Below, one piece after another: positions 22,116 through 32,867 of a DNA stretch of 64,000 nt. Source of the stretch: Heterodera schachtii (taxonomy: Eukaryota > Nematoda > Chromadorea > Rhabditida > Heteroderidae). The notes beneath the pieces are model-generated. The model was not told where the DNA came from and did not search any database. It saw only the letters and a list, made by a program, of their open reading frames with translations. A program made the position numbers and the translations under genes. Numbering within the stretch: position 1 is the stretch's first letter; every line of letters starts with the position of its first letter. Location of the stretch: NCBI GenBank assembly GCA_023374025.1, contig SIJG01000034.1:290629-354628 (forward strand). The letters are read 5' to 3'.

Positions 22116-22793
22116 TTATTTTTCTTTGGCATTTTTCCTCATCATTTTTTTGTGCCCATGTGCCATGCCATGCAAAAATTCTTTGGCATTTTTTGCCATC
22201 CCACTTTGGTTCAATGCCACCGCCGGAAGGCTCGGAATTTGGCCAGGCTTCTCCGCCTCGGGCAGTTTCACGTGCTCATTGGCCATGTCTTTGCCCTGGT
22301 CCCCAAATTGGCACTCGCAGCGCTGCTTCGTCGAGTGCAGCGCGGTGTTGGACGCGTTCACGAAGAATTCTTCACAGCCCTTTTTGTCCGCTTCATCACT
22401 ACAGCCCCAGGTGAGCAGTGCCGTGGAGGCAAAATTTTCTGAAAATTAACACGAAATTTGGAAATTCTTGGCATTGTGAATGGCACAAATGCCAAAATAT
22501 GAATTTTTAATCTTTTTTTTTTTGAATTTGGATTCGTTTTTCGCACTTACGCTCCATGCAAAGCACGGAAAAGCAATGCTGCGCATTTGGCACTTTGTCG
22601 TCACACTTCGCATTCGCCGATTTTTCGCCCATTTTGTGATTGGCATGGCCAATCTTACAGCTCAGTGCTTAATTAGTTGATTAATTAGTTTATTAGTTGG
22701 ACTAATTATGATACGGGAGCATTGATTGATCATGGCGATCAGCACCAGCAAGGCAATTGGCGGCAAAAGAGCAAAGGGGCTGATCATTGCCAT
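22116..22793 (-). CDS. Secreted cysteine-rich protein, 172 aa
   Basis: Three exons on the minus strand, 22715-22793, 22551-22667 and 22116-22438, total 519 nt with agreeing phases. A signal peptide (MAMISPFALLPPIALLVLIA) precedes LSCKIGHANHKMGEKS, CDDKVPNAQHCFSVLCM, LLTWGCSDEADKKGCEEFF and QRCECQFGDQGKDM. The C-terminal third is basic and lysine-rich (HGHKKMMRKNAKEK). It is a paralogue of the two genes downstream on the same strand. Exact family unknown (ET-module-like spacing). The long basic tail distinguishes it and may bind an acidic partner; that is inference. Confidence 0.75.
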
Positions 22794-23630
22794 TTGAAAA
22801 AAAAAATATTTGTTGAAATTAATTTGATTTTGTCTGAAATATATAAAATCAATTGGAGTATTTTATTTTCATTTTTATTTGGACTAATAAATTGTAAATG
22901 AATGCTTTTTACATTTTTGTTCATTTTTCATTTGCTTTTTTTTAAATGAATCATTCACTTTCCATCCCACAAATGCTTCTTTCTGCTGCCAATGTACTGA
23001 TGACTAATTGAAAATTATCAACAAAAATTATTTTATAATAATTATTCACTGGGAAAATGGACAAATAAAAAATGATTTATGTTAATTAAAATGAGCAAAT
23101 TATTTTTTAATTAAATAAATAAAAAAGCAATAAAAATGATTTGGTGCCATGTTAATTAATTAATAATAATTTGAATGCCATTAATTTCGGGCTTATTTGT
23201 TAGGTATTTTTTGGCACAAATGTACGAAGCTTAAATAATTTGAATTTTTAGATGTTTTTTGTAAATTTAAATTTTGTTATTTTTTGCTTTTCTGTCCATC
23301 TTTTCGCTGTTTCCAATGCCAATGAAACAATGTAATCAAATTAAAAATTTATCAAATATTAAATTATCATTTACTAATTCGTAAGCATTTAAGCAAAGTG
23401 CCGTTGGAATTTAAGCCATTTTGCACATTGAAAGTTAAATATGAAATTCATGGGAATTGTGCAAGGTAATTAATTGAAACTAATTAAAGGCATTAATTAA
23501 TTAATTTGCTAATTAATTAACCTAATTAAGTTTTTCGCTGTGTTACAAAAGTGAATTATTATTCGGCAACAAAAATTATCCATGGAAATTGGCGAAAAGA
23601 TTTAAATTTGACAAAACTTTCTCTGAACAG
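22794..23630. other. Intergenic, AT-rich, nothing definite
   Basis: Space between the divergent minus-strand cysteine-rich gene and the plus-strand protease. It should hold both 5' regions. An ATG at 23441 followed by a good donor (MKFMGIVQ, then GGTAATT) could be the protease first exon, but its phase does not join to the exon at 23631. Confidence 0.4.
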
Positions 23631-26327
23631 ACAAATGAAAAAGAATGTGGAGAAAATGCCAGGAAAATTCAATTTTCACTTGCCAACGGAAAAGAAATAA
23701 TTGAAAATGGAAATTTATTATCCGAGTAAGTGTATAATTCGAATTAAAATTTATAAATACTAATAAATTTTTAATTTACAAAAAAACATCAAAAAATTTA
23801 ATAATTTGGAATTTTTGAAAAATAAAATAAAATTTAAATTAAATGAACGTTTAAAAATACCAGAAAATATTAGTTAAAGAGTAAAAAATGTTAACGAAAA
23901 TTTTTTGAAAATATTTATTATTTTCAACTAAAGAAAAATTTTAAATTAAAAAAAAACCGAAAAATTATACGTTTATCATTTTTAAAATTTTCTTGACATA
24001 TAAAATTTTTTTATTCTTTAGAAATTCGTCAGCTGAAGACATTTTTCACGCATTACCAATTTTCGAATTCAAATTTACAAATTCGAACAAAACATTCATA
24101 ATTAACACAGGTATTATTATTATTATTTAATTGCCCTCATTAAATGCCAAAAATAATTTCATATTTAAATTTAGTGTCGCCAAAACAAATGAAATTGCGC
24201 TCAGAATTTTTTGCCGAATCAAAGCTTGGCCCATTTTTGGAAGAATTTGTTGGCCTTTGGCTTTTGGCGGCGGACATTTGGCCAAAGTTTGGCCAAATGC
24301 CAAAAAAATTTGTGTTTATGATGGCGAATGGATGTCAATTAATTCGTGTTGATGGCCCATCTCAAAAATGTGCCACTTTTGATGATTTGGCATTTGAAAA
24401 GCGACGTGCCATTCGCCAACAAATCATAAGGCCACTCGTAGGAATTAAATAATTGATTTGTTTATTTATTAATGAAAACGCTATTACAAGCATGGTCTTA
24501 ATAAAAGGTATTTCTGAGTTTTTAAGAATTTTTAAAATTGCTTTCATTTTTTAAAGAAAAAATAAAGGTTTTCATTTTACAAGACTTTTTGGTTTATTTT
24601 AGAAAAATTTTTTTTTGTCGCTTTTATAAAGAGAAATAATTTTTTAAATCCTATTTATTAAATTATGTTTAGCAAAGTTCAATTAAAAGTGTGATTCGTT
24701 AATGATCAGTCAAATTATATTAATCACTTCGTATTAATATTTATAAATTAATTTTTTAGATTAACTGATTAACTAAATTTTAATGATTAGCTCTCTAATT
24801 AATTAAAATTTTGCTCAGATTTCCGGTGGGTCCCAAATTGACATAAAGCAAATGCCATGGACAGTTTATTTTATGGCAAGTTTGACCAAATATTCTGAAT
24901 ATGGCAGAAGATGCACTGCTTCATTAATTTCACAAAAATTCGTTCTTTTGGCCGCCCATTGCTTTGACAAAATAAAAGAATTTCAGCCATTTTTATTGGG
25001 TAAATAAAATTAATAAGTAATTAAATATTTTTAAATAATTAAATTTGGCATTTTTAAAGGATTTGGCTCAAATTCTCGCGTCTTCAAGAGCCCAAATTAT
25101 GATGGTTTTGTTGTTAAAATGACTCGCTGTGACCAATTTGAATGTGTTCGTCCATCCAAAATATACGAAAAATGGCCTTGGCTTAAACGATTTGGCATTG
25201 ATTAAGGCACAATTAATTAATTAGGCAATTAATTAATTAATTAATAATAGCTGGAAGAATGGGTCTCTCTTCCGTCAACAGTTTTTCCCGTCTGTATTCA
25301 CTGTGAGAGGAGCACAGAAAAGTTCAAAAATGGAGAAGCATACATTGCCGGATGGGGACTAATGGAGAGTAAAAATTAATTAATTAATTAATGAGTAATT
25401 GAAATAAAGTTACAAAAATATAAAATTATTTTATTTTCAACTAAAAACTTATTAGTAACGAAAAAAAAGTCCATTAATCTCACAATAAATCTTAAAAATG
25501 TAAATTATTATTCGAAAACTGAATTAATTTTATCTTAAAAGAAAGTTTAATATATGAATAGCAAAAGGAATATTTTTGGGTAATAAAAAAGGAAATTATT
25601 TTATAATTAAAATTGCATTAATTAAAGAATTATAAAAAATAATATTATTATTAAATAAATAAATAAAAATAAATCATTTTTAATATTTAAAACACAATAA
25701 ATGAATTAATTCTTCAATAATTAATCAAATGATTTTCTTTTTGAGATGCTTGTGCCAGAATTCGTCAAAAAAGCCCATTAAATCTGATGGGCCGAAGTGC
25801 CAAATTAAGTGAATGCGCCTATTTGCCAAATGATGGCCATCAACGGATTTGCATTGAGAAGAACACTATTCAGACAGTTAATCAATTTATTTAATTAAAA
25901 ATTATTTATTTCAAATTTATTTGAATTTTTAAATATTTAATTTAAAACATTGAAATTTCGCGAAAAATACCATCAAGGACATAAAGGATATGTGCTGGAG
26001 TTGTCCTTGAATGCTATTATCTTCTTGTTAGGGTGACAGTGGCGGTGCGTTATTGGGCAACAACGGCACAAATTTTGTGCCAAATTGGCGTTGCAAGTGT
26101 CACTTTATGTGACCCCTTATTTGGCAAAAGCAATTTATTTTATAAAATTTAAACTATACTAAATTAACGAATAATATTAATTAAATTTTATAAATTTAAA
26201 TTATTCAAATTTAAAGAATTTTGTAAATTAAATCAAATTTGTTTCATCATAAGGTTTGGTGAGCATTTACTCTCCGTTGGACGGTTGTTGGATTGAGCGA
26301 ATCACTGGTGTTGAATGTGGCACCTAA
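23631..26327 (+). pseudogene. Chymotrypsin-fold serine protease with long pro-region; two apparent frameshifts
   Basis: Exons: 23631-23725 (TNEKECGENARKIQF), 24022-24110, 24175-24437 (pro-region, ends RQQIIRPL), 24819-24999 (ISGGSQIDIKQMPWTVYF then FVLLAAHCF), 25060-about 25218, 25251-25368 (AYIAGWGLM), 25746-25876, 26032-26123 (GDSGGALLG) and 26254-26327 (ends ERITGVECGT, stop). The catalytic triad motifs are all present: His in LLAAHCF, Asp in GLNDLALIK, Ser in GDSGG. The frame must change once in exon 5 (near 25118, between KMTR and VTNLNVFVHPKY) and once after GDSGG (near 26070, before QIGVASVTLCDP). The last intron appears to use a GC donor. The first coding exon with the signal peptide was not found. 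It is either a recently broken gene or one with two base errors in the assembly. Confidence 0.7.
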
Positions 26328-26537
26328 TTGATCGATCTATTAATTGCTTTTAATGCCACAAATTAATTACTAATTAAAATTGTCATAAAATATGTGCAAA
26401 GAACCCAAAAAACATATTAAAATGCATCTAATTTAAATGATTAAAATGATGCAATTTTGAGATGGACAAAAAAGCGCAATTAATTCGTTGTCGCCATAAA
26501 ACCATTAATTCATAAATATATTTTAATTCATAGTCAA

Positions 26538-26651
26538 ATGGGTGAAGCTCAAATTTTTAAATTTTCAAAAAATAAACGTTTGAAATTCAATTACAAATGC
26601 TGCGGTAAGCGACTGATGGATGAGTTGCAACCATTTCTTATTTGTGATTAG
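26538..26651 (+). CDS. Short ORF, 37 aa, unrecognised
   Basis: ATG to TAG reading MGEAQIFKFSKNKRLKFNYK then CCGKRLMDELQPFLICD. It lies about 210 bp after the protease stop. No signal peptide, no known family. It could be an exon or chance; listed only because it is an uninterrupted, cysteine-containing frame. Confidence 0.2.
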   Translation: MGEAQIFKFSKNKRLKFNYKCCGKRLMDELQPFLICD

Positions 26652-27173
26652 AACCCCGGACGAGGACGGCTCCCGGGAAAATTTGACAACAAAAAATGGA
26701 CACTAACGGGATTAAAATAAGTTAATGATAAAAATTGCTTGATTAGTTCATAATTAAATAGTAATAAAGCATTTTCAAAATTCCAATTTTTTTTGTTGTT
26801 TTTTTTTTTGACCGCCGATTTCATCGAAAATCGATGCCAAATTCTTTTGTCCGATCGACCAACGACAAATCGACGGTCACCAGCCCATTGGCCCGCAGCA
26901 TTTTCATCACGCTGCTGGCCATTGTCCCGGCTTAATCGGCATTTATCTAAATGCAAAATCAATAGCATAAAATAATTAATTTGCATAATTGGTGCAATTT
27001 TGAAATGTACCAAAAAAAATAACAAAATTAATTCTATTTTCCGACACCATAAAACATTAATTTTTAATATATTTAATTCATAAATTAAATTTGCAACATT
27101 ATTGAAAAAAATGCGATAATCTTCTGGAGATGGCCTATCAATGCTAAAAAAAAAATTTGGAATTATTTAAAAC

Positions 27174-27294
27174 ATTTAAAATAGAATTGTGCCCAGGGAT
27201 TTGTGCCGACGCCCTCAAAAAATTTCGGCAATTTGAAATCGGCATCCTCGACATATCCCTGCTGGTGCACCACACCCGAAGCGGCTGCTTCTGT
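27174..27294 (-). CDS. Possible exon of an unrecognised gene
   Basis: After a TCTCAG acceptor the minus strand reads TEAAASGVVHQQGYVEDADF and KLPKFFEGVGTNPWAQF before a stop. The composition is protein-like and less AT-rich than its surroundings. A further minus-strand frame at about 26835-26935 (MASSVMKMLRANGLVTVDLS) may belong to the same gene. No family recognised and no complete model possible. Confidence 0.3.
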
Positions 27295-27299
27295 CTGAG

Positions 27300-27900
27300 A
27301 CAAATTTAAAGAGCCATAACTCTTTGAACTCGCTTAACAAACGCATCGAAATACATATAGTTTCCAAATAAAATAAACTTTTTGGAGTTTGGCCAATTCA
27401 AAAATCTATGGCCGAAATATTTGCCTCATCAGACGGAACTGTCCCCTACTGTACCCTACCATATTATCAAATTTTCAAAATTTATATTCCAAGGTTCAAT
27501 TACAAGGGTGGAGTGGCAAAATGATTAATCGATCAGCAAAAAGTATAGCAATTTGTGAGCTCGGGAGAACGCTTCTCCTTTGGTCCAACATCAATCGCCG
27601 TTTTCTTTTTTTTGAAATCCGAAATTTTTACTGCAATTATGAAGAGTGGCGGATAAAGCAACAGCAGCGGAACGGCACCAGGAACTATTGGCATGGCATA
27701 TTTAATGAGTACAGTAACCGGAAATGGTAATTTCCGCCTTTTAAGTACCGTTGCCGAGATTTTGCATTTTCTGCTCATTAGTTGTAGTAATAGCGTCGTG
27801 CTCTGCCTGTGGGCAAGTTCCAATTTTTTTAGCCCATTTTCAAAAGATTTTTTTTATATTCTTTATTTTGTAATGTTAGTTAATAGATTAACTGGGACAG
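27300..27900. other. No gene supported
   Basis: ORFs on both strands (plus 27389-27730, minus 27533-27823) overlap each other and have no splice context or recognisable motif. Nothing else stands out up to the start of the 8-kb duplication. Confidence 0.4.
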
Positions 27901-28029
27901 AGCTTTCAGGCGGATATTGCGGGAAAATGGACAACAAAAAATCACTGTGTAACAAAAAAAAGTTGATGGGAATTGCCATTTCATTTTACACTGATTTATT
28001 TATCCCCCCCCCCCCCCCCCGCCGATTTA

Positions 28030-31000
28030 TTCATTTTCATTCCTTCAGTTTTTTGCCAACTTTGAACAACAGTTTACTCTGGCCATCTTATATTACAGTT
28101 TTATTATTAGTAAAATTAAATAAATTTTTGGCCTATTCTTCCGATTAATGCGCAAATTTTCCCGCCAATTTATAAACTAATTAATTAATGTCTAATTGTC
28201 AGGTCTTCAGCTAATTAATTGTTAATTTACTTACGGTGTTTTAATCATTTGTACCAATGGATGCAAGAAACGAATTGGTTAATTTTTATTTTATTATTAA
28301 ATATTTATTTATTGCGAAAATGGGCATTTCATGCAAATGCTTTTGGGTTATAAATGCCATCGATCCGTTTAAAATTTCTTACAATCAGAGGGAAATAACT
28401 ATTCAGAACTTCGGGCTGCCCAATTTCCCATCAGCAAAATCTTGTTGAAAGTTTAAGGGTAATTTGTCAGTAAAAAAAGACAAATTAATTCCCATTTTTT
28501 TGGGGCGGGGGGCTTAATTATGCGAAAAATGGTCTGTTTCCCTTAAAATTATGGGTTCGGCTTTGAGGGGAGGGGGTATTTTTTCGATTCACGTGTGTCC
28601 TACTTCCTAAAAACCGCCAAGTGGTAGGAAAACAAAAAAATGTAGGACATAAAAATTCGTATCTTGGCCCAATTTCAACCAAATTAATAATTCTTGGTAT
28701 CAATCAATAGCTTTAAGTGTTGTCTATCAGAATATTAATTTAGAAAATTTTTATATGAAATTATAAAAGGTTATGGTCCAAAATTTTCAACAAGTTCTGA
28801 GTCAAATTATTTACCAGAATTTTTTAAAACTCGATGAAATTTTTGAAATTTTAACCCCAAATAGAGAATTCTTAGTACTATCGAATATATAAATTCATTT
28901 TGACTTATTTGCATTTTAATGACTTGAAAAATTTAAATGTTTATAATTACATTTGCATGACCATGGCAAAAAAACATAGCCTGTTCAATGCCTTATAACA
29001 TTTTTTCAGAAGCAATTAGATTAAATTTTCTTTTTATAATTTCAAGTCCACAATTAATCTATTTACCTTTAAAATTTCAAAAAATTTCATTGTGTTTTAA
29101 AAAACTTCTGGACCAAAAATTCCGACTTAAGATTTTGTACAATTTAATAACCATAACTTTCTTTTATACAATTTAAAAATTTTTTGAAAATTAATATCAT
29201 GTAGAGAACACCTTCAGCTATTGAATAATACCATGAAATTTTAATTTCGTTGAAATTGAACAAAGTTATGAATTTATATATTATACATTTTTGTTTTCCT
29301 ACAGATGGCGGTTTTTTAGGAAACGCCCTGGCGGATTTAGGAAACGCCCATGGTGGCGGTTTTTAGGAAACGCCCATTTGGCGGTTTTTAGAAAACGCCC
29401 AATGTGGCGGTTTTTAGGAAACGACCTAGCACCACTTTGAACAACAGTTTACTCTGGCCATTTTTATATAATAATCACATTTATTTGCTGTCTTATATTA
29501 CAGTTTTATTATTAATAAAATTAATAAATTTTTGGGCCTATTCTTCTGATTAATGCGCAAATTTTCCCGCCAATTTATAAACTAATTAATTAATATGTCT
29601 AATTGTCAAGTGTGCAGCTAATTGAATTATTAATTTACTTACGGTGTTTTCATCAATTGGACAAATGGACGCGCGAAACGAATTGGTTAATTTTTATTTT
29701 ATTATTAAATTTTTATTTTTGCGAAAATGGGCATTTCATTCAAATGCTTTTGGGTTATGAATGCCACCGATCCGTTTAAAATTTTCTTTCATTTAGAGAA
29801 AAATAACTATTCAGAACTTTGGGCGTTGCCCAATTTCCCAATAGCAAAATTTTGCTGTAAGTTTAAGGGTAATTTGTTAGTAAAAAAAGACAAATTAATT
29901 CCCATTTTTTTGGGGCGCGGGGCTTAATTATGCGAAAAATGGTTCTGTTTCCCTTAAAATTATGGGTTCTGCCTTGAGAGGAGGTAGTATTTTTTCGATT
30001 CACGTGTGTCCTACTTCCTAAAAACCGCCAAGTGGTAGGAAAACAAAAAATGTAGGACATAAAAATTCGTATCTTGGCCCAATTTCAACCAAATTAATAA
30101 TTCTTGGTATCAATCAATAGCTTTAAGTGTTGTCTATCAGAATATTAATTTAGAAAATTTTTACATGAAATTATAAAAGGTTATGGTCCAAAATTTTCAA
30201 CAAGTTCTGAGTCAAATTATTTTACCAGAATTTTTTAAAACTCGATGAAATTTTTTGAAATTTTAACCTCAAATAGAGAATTCTTAGTACTATCGAATAT
30301 ATAAATTCATTTTGACTTATTTGCATTTTAATGACTTGAAAAATTTAAATGTTTATAATTACATTTGCATAACCATGGCAAAAAAACATAGCCTGTTCAA
30401 TGCCTTATAACATTTTTTCAGAAGCAATTAGATTAAATTTTCTTTTTATAATTTCAAGTCCACTAATTAATCTATTTACCTTTAAAATTTCAAAAAATTT
30501 CATTGTGTTTTAAAAAACTTCTGGACAAAAAATTCCGACTTAAGATTTTGTACAATTTAATAACCATAACTTTCTTTTATACAATTTAAAATTTTTTGAA
30601 AATTAATATCATGTAGAGAACACCTTCAGCTATTGAATAATACCATGAAATTTTAATTTCGTTGAAATTGAACAAAGTTATGAATTTATATATTATACAT
30701 TTTTGTTTTTTTACAGATGGCGGTTTTTAGGAAACGCCCTGGCGGATTTAGGAAACGCCCATGGTGGCGGTTTTTAGGAAACGCCCATTTGGCGGTTTTT
30801 AGAAAACGCCCAATGTGGCGGTTTTTAGGAAACGACCTAGCACCACTTTGAACAACAGTTTACTCTGGCCATTTTTATATAATAATCACATTATTTGCTG
30901 TCTTATTTTACAGTTTTATTATTAGGAAAATTAAATAAATTTTTGGCCTATTCTTCCGATTAATGCGCAAATTTTCCCGCCAATTTATAAACTAATTAAT

Positions 31001-31400
31001 TAATATGTCTAATTGTCAGGTCTTCAGCTAATTAATTGTTAATTTACTTACGGTGTTTTAATCATTTGTACCAATGGACGCGCGAAACGCATTGGTAAAT
31101 TTTTATTTTATTATTAATTTTTATTTTGCGAAATGGGCATTTCATGCAAATGCTTTTGGGTTATGAATGCCACCGATCCGTTTAAAATTTTCTTTCATTT
31201 AGAGGAAAATAACTATTCAGAACTTTGGGCGCTGCCCAATTTCCCAATAGCAAAATTTTGCTGTAAGTTTAAGGGTAATTTGTTAGTAAAAAAAGACAAA
31301 TTAATTCCCATTTTTTGGGGCGCGGGGGCTTAATTATGCGAAAAATGGTCTGTTTCCCTTAAAATTATGGGTTCTGCCTTGAGAGGAGGTAGTATTTTTT
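28030..31400. repeat. 1.41-kb tandem repeat array, first array
   Basis: Units start near 28050, 29440 and 30850, the last truncated near 31400. The landmark ATGGGCATTTCATGCAAATG recurs about every 1406-1414 bp (28320, 29727, 31133). Each full unit holds an ORF of 60-66 codons, an AT-rich stretch, and a block of about five GGCGGTTTTTAGGAAACGCC repeats (29306-29436 and 30717-30845). Sequence identity between units is very high. The truncation point differs from unit ends, where the next exon block begins. Confidence 0.9.
28320..28448 (+). other. ORF in the 1.41-kb unit, copy 1
   Basis: Reads MGISCKCFWVINAIDPFKIS and ends PNFPSAKSC. The same frame (MGISCKCFWVMNATDPFKIF) is open in the units at 29727, 31133, 36264 and 37678, where it runs 66 codons, and the same start recurs at about 39090. 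It has no known domain. It could be an exon, or simply a frame kept open by recent duplication. Confidence 0.3.
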
Positions 31401-31557
31401 CGATTCACGTGTGTCCTACCCTACCCCCTGCTGCCTCTCCACAAAATACGTCCCTGCTGATCACAATCAAAATTCTGAGAAATTTATGTAAATTTTTTGA
31501 CATAATAAAATGCAAAAAATTAGATTTATATAATTTGATTATTTTATTAATGCACAG

Positions 31558-32041
31558 CAATGTCTCCGCTCTGTGAATTGGGTGCATCGGCTGGTAAATA
31601 TGATTGATGCCGACCGACACGCCCAAGCTGAGGCACACGAATTAGGCGTTAAAGTTAGAGATTTTTTCCTTTAATTAAAATATTTTCTGACTAAGTGAAA
31701 TTCTCATATTTTTCATAAATGAAAAGTTTGAAATTAAATTATATTTTATTTTTAATTTATATTATTACAGATTCGTCTGATGTTGCGCAGTGCCGTCCAA
31801 ATTGTCGAAGTTATTGGCAACTGGCCGCTTACCACGATCGACAATTTGACGGCTGTTCGCAGTGGTAAGAATACATTATTATTAATATTCAAATTTGTCT
31901 TATTTTAATTGCCAAATTGGCATTACCATTGTTAAATTCGAAATATTTTTAAACATATAAAAATTGTGTAAATTAAACTCAATTTTAGTGCTGAGAGAGC
32001 GCACTTTGCACCTGAACGGAGAGTATCATCTTGGCCAATAG
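31558..32041 (+). pseudogene. Truncated QIV/WP-family gene end, copy 1
   Basis: Three pieces: 31558-about 31653 (QCLRSVNWVHRLVNMIDADR and HAQAEAHEL), exon 31771-31864 (IRLMLRSAVQIVEVIGNWPL) and exon 31989-32041 (VLRERTLHLNGEYHLGQ, stop). Compared with copy 2 at 39488, about 80 bp covering the end of the first exon and its splice donor are deleted here (just after the GAATTAGGCG at 31640-31650). The first exon therefore has no donor and the gene is probably broken. No upstream exons were found in either copy. The last two exons match, in length and sequence type, those of the F-box-like gene downstream. Confidence 0.55.
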
Positions 32042-32144
32042 TCGGAGATACAACAAAAGACGAAAGTGCCATAAACTGATTTACGCTTAGTTGTTAATGC
32101 GATTTATTTTTAAACAAGCCTTTCGCCATGCCCGGGGGCACGTG

Positions 32145-32330
32145 CCCTCCCACTCCCCCCCCCCCCCCCGAAATGAATTTAAAAATTTTTCTTGAAAAAT
32201 TGGCAAATTTTTTGAAAATTTAGCACATATTTTCGTGTCATATTCCATTAAAAGTTCCAAAAATCTTTCCCGGCAGTGCCTTTCGGCATTGCCGGACCCC
32301 ATTGAGACCTTACTTTTTGAAAATTTGACC
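32145..32330. repeat. Dispersed repeat with poly-C and GC hairpin
   Basis: A poly-C run at about 32152-32168, then CCCGGCAGTGCCTTTCGGCATTGCCGGACCCC-type hairpin at about 32268-32299 (given as two halves, CCCGGCAGTGCC and GGCATTGCCGGACCCC). The same block is at 40190-40335. It belongs to the family at 3.4, 6.9, 10.2, 13.0 and 16.2 kb. Confidence 0.6.
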
Positions 32331-32867
32331 CAAAAAGGCAAAATGTGTCATTTTTAGCGCAAAACAGCAACAAGTTTAAAATGTATTTTAAAAAATGATT
32401 TAGAAATAAATCGCATAAAAGCATACAGTTGCATACAAGTGTGTGGATTTATACATTTATAGCAATTATTTCACTATATTCTCCGGAATGTTTCTTCCAT
32501 AATATTCTTAATCAAAGTCTTCTTATCTATGCGATTTTTTTTATCTTAATTATACGCTTTAAACAACTCGTTGCCATACATTCATTTTCTCTCACTTTGC
32601 TAAATAAATTCTTCCCTAATAGCCTATTAATTAAATATTTATATTTTGTTTGCTTTTGTTTCGTTTCTGGGGAATTTGGTTTAATTTGGGAAGGGGGCTG
32701 AAAAGAGAGGCCGGAGAGATGGCATAGGCATAGATAGATAAGAATGGCACGCCCACCGCGCAAAACCCTAATTAAAATTTCCCAGCCTAATTACCTTATC
32801 AGCATAATGAATCATCTTTTCCTAATTGCTAAAAATGCTGACCAAATAATATATTTTCCCATTAAAA

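Noticed and set aside
32429..32701. 90-codon hydrophobic plus-strand ORF, also at 40464
   Set aside because: AT-rich frame with no splice or family support; conserved only because the block is duplicated, and shorter in copy 2.
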